16,459 bases of DNA, taken from positions 1 through 16,459 of the forward strand of contig JAKAMV010000120.1 in the NCBI GenBank assembly GCA_021812735.1. The letters run 5' to 3'. The stretch is from Chloroflexota bacterium (lineage in GTDB: Bacteria; Chloroflexota; Limnocylindria; Limnocylindrales; CSP1-4). Shown one piece after another: positions 13,255 through 16,459 of this stretch. A program made the position numbers and the translations under genes. The notes beneath the pieces were generated by a model. That model made no database searches and was not told where the DNA came from. It was given only the letters and a program-made list of their open reading frames with translations. Each line of letters starts with the position of its first letter. Position 1 is the first letter of the stretch.

Positions 13255-15455
13255 CCGCGGTCGCCGTGCCCCCGGAGCCGACCGCCGCGGAGGCTCCGGT
13301 GATCCTGCGGGTGCGCGGCCTCGTCAAGGAGTTCGCGGCGCCGGGCGGGCGTGCCGTCCACGCCGTGGCGGGCGTGGACCTCGACGTCCGCGAGGGCGAG
13401 GTCCACGCCCTGGTCGGGGAGTCCGGCTCCGGCAAGACGACGCTCGCCCGCTGCGTGCTCGGCCTGCTCGACGCGACCGCCGGCGAGATCGCCTTCGACG
13501 GGACGAACGTCCGCCGGGCCCGGGGCGCCGAGCTGCGGGCGCTCCGCCCGCGGATGCAGGTCGTCTTCCAGGACCCGATCGGGTCGCTGGACCCCCGGAT
13601 GAGCGTTCTCGACCTGGTCGCCGAGCCCATCAGGGCGCACCGCCACCTTCCCGGCCGGGAGATCGGGCCGGCCGTCGTCGAGCTGCTCGAGCAGGTGGGG
13701 CTCGGGCGCGGACATCTCGACCGCCGTCCGCACGAGATGTCCGGGGGACAGTGCCAGCGCGTGGCGATCGCCCGCGCCCTCGCCCTCCGGCCGCGCCTGC
13801 TCGTCCTCGACGAGCCGACGTCCTCGCTCGACGTGTCCGTCCAGGCCCAGATCCTGAACCTCCTCCTCGAGCTCCGGGCGAGCCACGGGCTCACCTACCT
13901 GCTCATCTCCCACGACCTCGGCGTGGTGCGCCACGTGAGCGATCGCATCGCGGTCATGTACCTGGGGCGGATCGTGGAGCAGGGGCCGTCGGAGGAGATC
14001 TTCGCGGCGCCCCGCCACCCGTACACGCGCGCCCTGCTCGCCGCGGTGCCGGACATCGAGGACGGCGCCACGGCCCCGGGCCTCATCCGGGGCGACCCGC
14101 CGAGCCCGGCCAGCCCACCGACCGGCTGCCGGTTCCACCCCCGCTGCTGGCTCCGGGAGCGGATCGGATCGCCGGCGGCGTGCGAGGAGGTCGAGCCTCC
14201 CTTCGTCCGGGTGGACCGGAGCCACGATGCCGCGTGCCACTTCTCCGAGCGGGCGGCGATCGAGCCGATCGGGGGCCCGTCCGACATCGGCGGCGCCGTC
14301 ACGCTCGCGAACTGGCACGACGCCCCGTACAACCGGTGGGGCTATCTCCACGTCGCGGAGATCGTCCCGGTCGCCATGATCGGGCGGGGGAGCGGGCCCG
14401 TCGCATCGCTCGGCTCGGCGCCGCGCGACCTGGATGCCCTCGTCTTCCGGCATCTCGATCGCGACCACACGGTCGCGCGGATGCTCCGGGCGACCGAGAC
14501 GGACGGATTCCTGGTCGTGCACGACGGGGCGGTCGCGCTCGAGTGGTACGCCGACGGCATGACCGCGGCCACCCCCCATCTCCTCCAGTCCGTCTCGAAG
14601 TCGCTCACGGCCACGCTCGTCGGCGCGCTCGTGGACCGGGGCCGGCTCGATCCCCTCGCCCCGATCACCGAGCAGGTCCAGGAGCTGCGCGGCACCAGCT
14701 TCGAGGGCTGCACGGCGCAGCACCTCCTGGACATGCGCGCGGGCACCCGGTTCTCGGAGGCGTACGAGGACCTGGACGCCGACGTCCGGGTGTCCGAGCA
14801 GGTCTGCGGGTGGCGGCCACGCACCCGCGGAGGGCTCCCCCCCGACCTCTACGCGTACATGGCCGGCCTGCCCAATGCCCGGCCGCACGGCGGCCCGTTC
14901 GAGTACCGGTCGATCCTCACGGACATGCTCGGCTGGGTAGCCGAGCGAGCAGCCGGCACGACCTTCGCGGACGCCTTCTCCCGGGAGGTGTGGTCGCGCC
15001 TCGGCGCGGAGCACGCCGCGAGCGTCACGGTGGACGCCGGCGGGTGCGCGCTCGCGGACGGCGGCTTCTCGATCACGCTGCGGGACCTGGGCCGGTTCGG
15101 GTGGATGCACCTGCAGGACGGCGAGCTCGACGCGCGGCGCGTGGTCCCCGGGGCGTGGATCGGACGGCTGCTGCGCCCGGACGCCGAGCTGGCCGCAACC
15201 TTCGGCGGCGCGCTCGTGGTGCCGGGCGTGACCGGACCGAACACGATGTACCACGACCAGTGGTGGGTCCTCGACCCCGCGGCCGGGATCTACGTGGCGA
15301 TCGGCATCCACGGGCAGATGCTGCTGGTCCATCGGCCGACGCGGACGGTCGTGGTCAAGCTCGCGACACAGCCGCAGCCGGTGGACCGGGCGGTCTTCGC
15401 CTACCAGATGGCCGGCTCGCTGGCGATCTGCCGGGAGCTCGCGGGAGGCGGCTGA
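13251..15455 (+). CDS. Fusion: DppF-type ABC ATPase + NylB-like serine amidohydrolase
   Basis: A single open frame of 734 residues from GTG 13251 (GTGA overlap with the previous stop). Residues 1-335 are a full oligopeptide ATPase: Walker A GESGSGKT (56-63), Gln107, signature MSGGQCQR (163-170), Walker B LLVLDEP with Glu188, His221, HPYTRALLAAVP, and the Cys-rich tail (Cys293, 299, 311, 329) ending DAACHFSE. After about 17 linker residues, 353-734 form a beta-lactamase-fold hydrolase resembling 6-aminohexanoate-dimer hydrolase NylB. It has APYNRWGYLHV at the N-terminus, SVSK with Ser447 and Lys450, EYRS with Tyr552, DGGFSITLRDLGRFG, and GIHGQ at 685-689. No stop lies between the parts. The hydrolase has no in-frame ATG or GTG at its own beginning and no signal peptide. 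It should act in the cytoplasm on imported amide or peptide. The ATPase tail has CW where CP is usual. The substrate is unknown. Confidence 0.9.
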   Translation: MTAVAVPPEPTAAEAPVILRVRGLVKEFAAPGGRAVHAVAGVDLDVREGEVHALVGESGSGKTTLARCVLGLLDATAGEIAFDGTNVRRARGAELRALRPRMQVVFQDPIGSLDPRMSVLDLVAEPIRAHRHLPGREIGPAVVELLEQVGLGRGHLDRRPHEMSGGQCQRVAIARALALRPRLLVLDEPTSSLDVSVQAQILNLLLELRASHGLTYLLISHDLGVVRHVSDRIAVMYLGRIVEQGPSEEIFAAPRHPYTRALLAAVPDIEDGATAPGLIRGDPPSPASPPTGCRFHPRCWLRERIGSPAACEEVEPPFVRVDRSHDAACHFSERAAIEPIGGPSDIGGAVTLANWHDAPYNRWGYLHVAEIVPVAMIGRGSGPVASLGSAPRDLDALVFRHLDRDHTVARMLRATETDGFLVVHDGAVALEWYADGMTAATPHLLQSVSKSLTATLVGALVDRGRLDPLAPITEQVQELRGTSFEGCTAQHLLDMRAGTRFSEAYEDLDADVRVSEQVCGWRPRTRGGLPPDLYAYMAGLPNARPHGGPFEYRSILTDMLGWVAERAAGTTFADAFSREVWSRLGAEHAASVTVDAGGCALADGGFSITLRDLGRFGWMHLQDGELDARRVVPGAWIGRLLRPDAELAATFGGALVVPGVTGPNTMYHDQWWVLDPAAGIYVAIGIHGQMLLVHRPTRTVVVKLATQPQPVDRAVFAYQMAGSLAICRELAGGG

Positions 15456-15460
15456 CCGCT

Positions 15461-15495
15461 CCGGCGCTCTCCTGACACAGCGCGCTCAGCGCCGG
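15461..15495. terminator. Hairpin between convergent fusion gene and nuclease-like gene
   Basis: CCGGCGCT (15461-15468) pairs with AGCGCCGG (15488-15495) over 8 bp with a 19-nt loop. It lies in the 30-bp gap between converging genes and overlaps the minus-strand stop codon. There is no T-tract, so this is a weak call. Confidence 0.35.
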
Positions 15496-16004
15496 CGGTC
15501 GAGGAGCGTCTCCATCGGGCGCAACCCATCGGCCGGGACCTGGTGCGTCTCGAACGGATGGTGCGGCGGCCCCGAGACCGTCAGTGGCGCGCTCTCGACC
15601 TCGTCGGGCATGGACCACCCGTGCAGCGTGACGGCGCTGCCGTCGAGCGCGCACCAGACGATCGCGTCGGCCTTCCGCCGGACGACGGGGAGGTGCCCCG
15701 GGGTGACGCTCCGGCCCAGCTCGGCCCAGCGGGCGGCGTGCCAGGTCATCACCTCGACGCGGACCCCGCCGATCACGAGATCCTCGCGGGCCGCGAGCGC
15801 CAGGTCGCGGAACGGCGACTGCACGGGGACGCCCAGGGTCCGGGCCCACTTCTCGACCGCGACCTCGCCGAGCTTCCGCTTGCGATGGCTGGGACCCAGG
15901 TTGTTCGGACGGCGATGGTGCGTCCGGAACGCCGCGAACGCCAGGTCGCCGAGCTGGTGCGCCTCGGCGATCTCGGCTTCGGTGAGAGGGACGACGACCG
16001 GCAC
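15486..16004 (-). CDS. Hypothetical protein, PD-(D/E)XK nuclease-like with missing Lys
   Basis: 172 residues from GTG 16004. An in-frame ATG at 16142 would add 46 residues of Pro/Arg/Gly-rich sequence that looks non-coding, and a TAGACT -10 candidate lies inside that extension, so the shorter form is preferred. I do not recognise a named family. The layout resembles the restriction-endonuclease-like fold: a helix with HRKRKLGEVAVEKW (Glu47), then REDLVIGGVRVEVMTW with Asp75 and Glu84, then KADAIVWCALDG and a VTLHGWSMPDEV strand-helix end. In an active nuclease the E-x-K lysine would be at residue 86, which is Met. It may therefore be inactive, use a migrated Lys, or not be a nuclease. The basic patch RRPNNLGPSHRKRK (31-44) could bind nucleic acid. 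It is convergent with the transporter fusion gene. Confidence 0.65.
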   Translation of the reverse strand: MPVVVPLTEAEIAEAHQLGDLAFAAFRTHHRRPNNLGPSHRKRKLGEVAVEKWARTLGVPVQSPFRDLALAAREDLVIGGVRVEVMTWHAARWAELGRSVTPGHLPVVRRKADAIVWCALDGSAVTLHGWSMPDEVESAPLTVSGPPHHPFETHQVPADGLRPMETLLDRRR

Positions 16005-16056
16005 TGGTGACCCCGCTGCAGGCGCCGGCCGTGCGCGCCGCGGGCCGGGCCCGGGC

Positions 16057-16062
16057 AGTCTA
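16057..16062 (-). promoter_or_regulatory. Candidate -10 (TAGACT) for the nuclease-like gene
   Basis: On the minus strand TAGACT would start transcription near 16050, about 46 nt before GTG 16004. It is identical to the hexamer before the FAD oxidase gene. No clear -35 is seen. Confidence 0.35.
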
Positions 16063-16165
16063 TGGCAGACCGCGGGGAGTGGTCGTCCTCGCGCCGCGCA
16101 CCCTCCGTCGGGGCGCTCCGGGTCATCCCCCGGTGGGGTCATGGCGGTCGAGCGTCCATCGGCCC

Positions 16166-16171
16166 TAGAAT
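16166..16171 (+). promoter_or_regulatory. Candidate -10 (TAGAAT) pointing into the right end
   Basis: CCTAGAAT follows the CTAnnnT pattern seen before other genes here, but no native-looking gene follows. The sequence changes character about 20 bp later, as if the gene this promoter served has been replaced. Confidence 0.3.
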
Positions 16172-16202
16172 CGCCCGCACCATCGGGGCGCTACTGCCGT
16201 TC

Positions 16203-16459
16203 ATGCAGGGCACCGACTACTTCGCCAACTCGCGTCTGGCGATGGTCGCCCTGATCGACCAGCACGGCATCTACCGCTTTCACACCAATAGCGACCTGAT
16301 CGGTACCCCGGCGGAGGCCGGGGAAGAATTTGCCCTTCCCGCAAACCGTCTGCCGTTTGAACGGCGGGTGACGCTGCACACCGGCGAGCAGGCGTACGAA
16401 TTTCTTTTCCCGCTTCACCTGCCGCAGGGAGAAACACTCCTGCAGCTGGTCCTCCATAC
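16203..16459 (+). CDS. Partial open frame of foreign composition, sensor-domain-like
   Basis: The frame read from ATG 16203 has no stop up to the window end (85 codons). It is also open upstream past 16140, so the true start is unknown or absent. The product includes LPFMQGTDYFANSRLAMVAL, then IDQHGIYRFHTNSDLIGTP and FLFPLHLPQGETLLQLVLH. The pattern resembles an extracytoplasmic PAS/Cache-like sensor domain of a two-component kinase or similar receptor, but I cannot name a family. Codon choice (TTT, GAA, AAT, CTT, AAA-like endings) and about 61% G+C by my count differ from every other gene in the window. The style is closer to proteobacterial genes. Either horizontal transfer or an assembly join could explain it. 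Minus-strand open frames here look like shadows. Confidence 0.5.
   Translation, partial: MQGTDYFANSRLAMVALIDQHGIYRFHTNSDLIGTPAEAGEEFALPANRLPFERRVTLHTGEQAYEFLFPLHLPQGETLLQLVLH

Noticed and set aside
13029..15332. Minus-strand open frame of 767 codons opposite the ABC ATPase/hydrolase fusion
   Set aside because: Its translation is Arg/Asp/His/Val-rich with no family signal, as expected from reading G+C-rich codons backwards. The plus strand has complete ATPase and hydrolase motifs.

Overview
The window is about 16.5 kb of very G+C-rich bacterial DNA (above 70% by eye). It has Gram-positive-style lipoproteins, many GTG starts, -10-only promoters placed right in front of start codons, and a mycobacterial/actinobacterial-type phosphoserine aminotransferase. 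This fits a high-G+C Chloroflexota (for example Limnocylindria-like) or Actinomycetota genome. I cannot separate these two from the sequence alone.

Layout. Positions 2-3254 are housekeeping-like: the 3' end of lipA (lipoyl synthase), serC, an adenosine-deaminase-family amidohydrolase with an altered active-site motif, and a convergent small lipoprotein gene. Positions 3295-4688 are a complete insertion sequence with one DDE transposase of the ISNCY (ISDol1-like) type and doubled end repeats. Positions 4747-6013 hold a strong hairpin, a secreted trypsin-fold serine protease on the minus strand, and a divergent intergenic region with two closely spaced dyads. Positions 6014-8355 are an FAD-linked oxidase (+) convergent with a LysR regulator (-).

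Positions 8375-15455 are the most interesting part. A LysR-type operator and two overlapping divergent promoters precede a five-cistron peptide-type ABC transporter operon: lipoprotein substrate-binding protein, two permeases, ATPase D, and ATPase F. The last cistron continues in frame, with no stop or new start, into a complete serine hydrolase closely resembling 6-aminohexanoate-dimer hydrolase (NylB, beta-lactamase fold). The operon therefore looks like an import-and-cleave machine for a small peptide or amide, with the hydrolase tethered to the cytoplasmic ATPase. The LysR protein probably senses the substrate or product. The FAD oxidase could act on a product, but that link is only by proximity.

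Positions 15486-16004 (-) encode a small protein that resembles a PD-(D/E)XK nuclease fold but has Met where the catalytic Lys is expected. From about 16.19 kb to the end the base composition and codon usage change (about 61% G+C by my count, TTT/GAA/AAT codons). An open frame runs off the edge and encodes a sensor-like protein fragment. This is either a recent foreign insertion or an assembly chimera.
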